The notes under the pieces are model-generated. The model was not told the DNA's origin and did no database searches. It saw nothing but the letters and a program-made list of their open reading frames with translations. A stretch of DNA of 64,000 nucleotides, from contig NZ_CP044129.1 in NCBI RefSeq assembly GCF_009617995.1, positions 1,426,001 through 1,490,000 of the forward strand. The letters are read 5' to 3'. Each line of letters opens with the position of its first letter. Position 1 is the first letter of the stretch. A program made the translations under genes and the position numbers. The stretch is from Halomicrobium sp. LC1Hm. Lineage in GTDB: Archaea > Halobacteriota > Halobacteria > Halobacteriales > Haloarculaceae. Positions 63,726-64,000 of this stretch are shown here, piece by piece.

Positions 63726-64000
63726 TCAGAGTTCGTCGACCAGTTCCTCCGACCAGTGGAAGTCGCCGTCGTAGATCACGGGCAGGGACTTCGCGGCGAG
63801 GACCTCGCGCAGCTCCGCCCCGCTCACGGTCTTCTCCAGCGTGTCGCCGTTGAGAATCTCCCTGCCGTCGAAGGGGAGGTCGTACCGGTCCCCGTTGGAC
63901 TGGGCCGTCAGCATCTCGCAGCTGACAGTGTAGCCCCCTCCCGTCTCGGCGATCTTGACGACGGCGGGCTGTTTGGGACTGGGCAAGAGCGCGTACGTGC
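63726..64000 (-). CDS. Unidentified protein, N-terminus cut by window edge
   Basis: The 91 visible codons run off the right edge in frame. The C-terminus reads LPVIYDGDFHWSEELVDEL. I do not recognise the family. The TTG codon at 63986 is not a convincing start because the frame stays open upstream. Confidence 0.6.
   Translation of the reverse strand, partial: TYALLPSPKQPAVVKIAETGGGYTVSCEMLTAQSNGDRYDLPFDGREILNGDTLEKTVSGAELREVLAAKSLPVIYDGDFHWSEELVDEL

Overview
The window is a chromosomal segment of a halophilic archaeon (class Halobacteria). This is shown by very GC-rich coding DNA, strongly acidic proteins, Tat-type secretion signals on the secreted proteins, archaeal information genes (fibrillarin/Nop5, archaeal CoaD, TFB-like factor), two haloarchaeal tRNA-Leu genes, and many starts that lie about 25-32 nt downstream of a TATA box, meaning leaderless mRNAs. 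The gene set resembles the Haloarcula/Halomicrobium group, but the genus is an inference.

Positions 1-22.6 kb form a sugar-catabolism region. It holds glucose dehydrogenase (cut by the left edge), an ABC sugar importer (binding protein, two permeases, ATPase and a small membrane protein), a TrmB-type regulator, the PyrE-like regulator GfcR, a GH13 alpha-glucosidase, two Gfo/Idh/MocA oxidoreductases, an M24-fold protein, a sugar-phosphate isomerase-like TIM barrel and gluconate dehydratase. Glucose dehydrogenase and gluconate dehydratase are steps 1 and 2 of the semi-phosphorylative Entner-Doudoroff route. Five promoters share a palindrome of the form ACAAC-N4-GTTGT directly abutting the TATA box, so they look like one TrmB regulon. 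Mobile debris interrupts the region at 7.6-10.3 kb and 12.9-13.2 kb. It includes two related non-autonomous elements with terminal inverted repeats, flanking direct repeats and a highly folded core. A eukaryotic-like protein kinase sits beside them.

Positions 22.7-28 kb hold a menaquinone cluster (menB, then menA-menC-menE with overlapping stop/start codons) with a DoxX gene on the other strand. From 28 to 39.7 kb are mscS-dacZ (c-di-AMP synthesis), cobT, tRNA-Leu(UAG), a TFB-like protein, coaD, a wHTH regulator, gshA, nop5-flpA (C/D-box RNP), an acyl-CoA ligase and a DASH-type cryptochrome. An AT-richer patch at 39.7-40.7 kb has two orphan small proteins.

Positions 40.7-48.4 kb carry a four-gene operon with overlapping genes: PrkA-type kinase 1, PrkA-type kinase 2, a YeaH/DUF444 VWA protein and SpoVR. 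Next come a DUF5820 gene, a VapBC module with a perfect operator palindrome, and two tandem paralogous soluble histidine-kinase-like proteins. These two share a C-terminal beta-rich domain, but one has lost the phospho-acceptor histidine and the ATP-binding boxes. The right end has UPF0179, an AstE/AspA-like deacylase, DUF309, tRNA-Leu(CAA) with repeated 3'-end copies, an IMPase-family phosphatase, DUF63, a YcaO protein, a TbsP/DUF5821 regulator and a gene cut by the right edge.

A small palindromic element recurs directly after the stop codons of three unrelated genes. Without searches, names rest on motif recognition and context.
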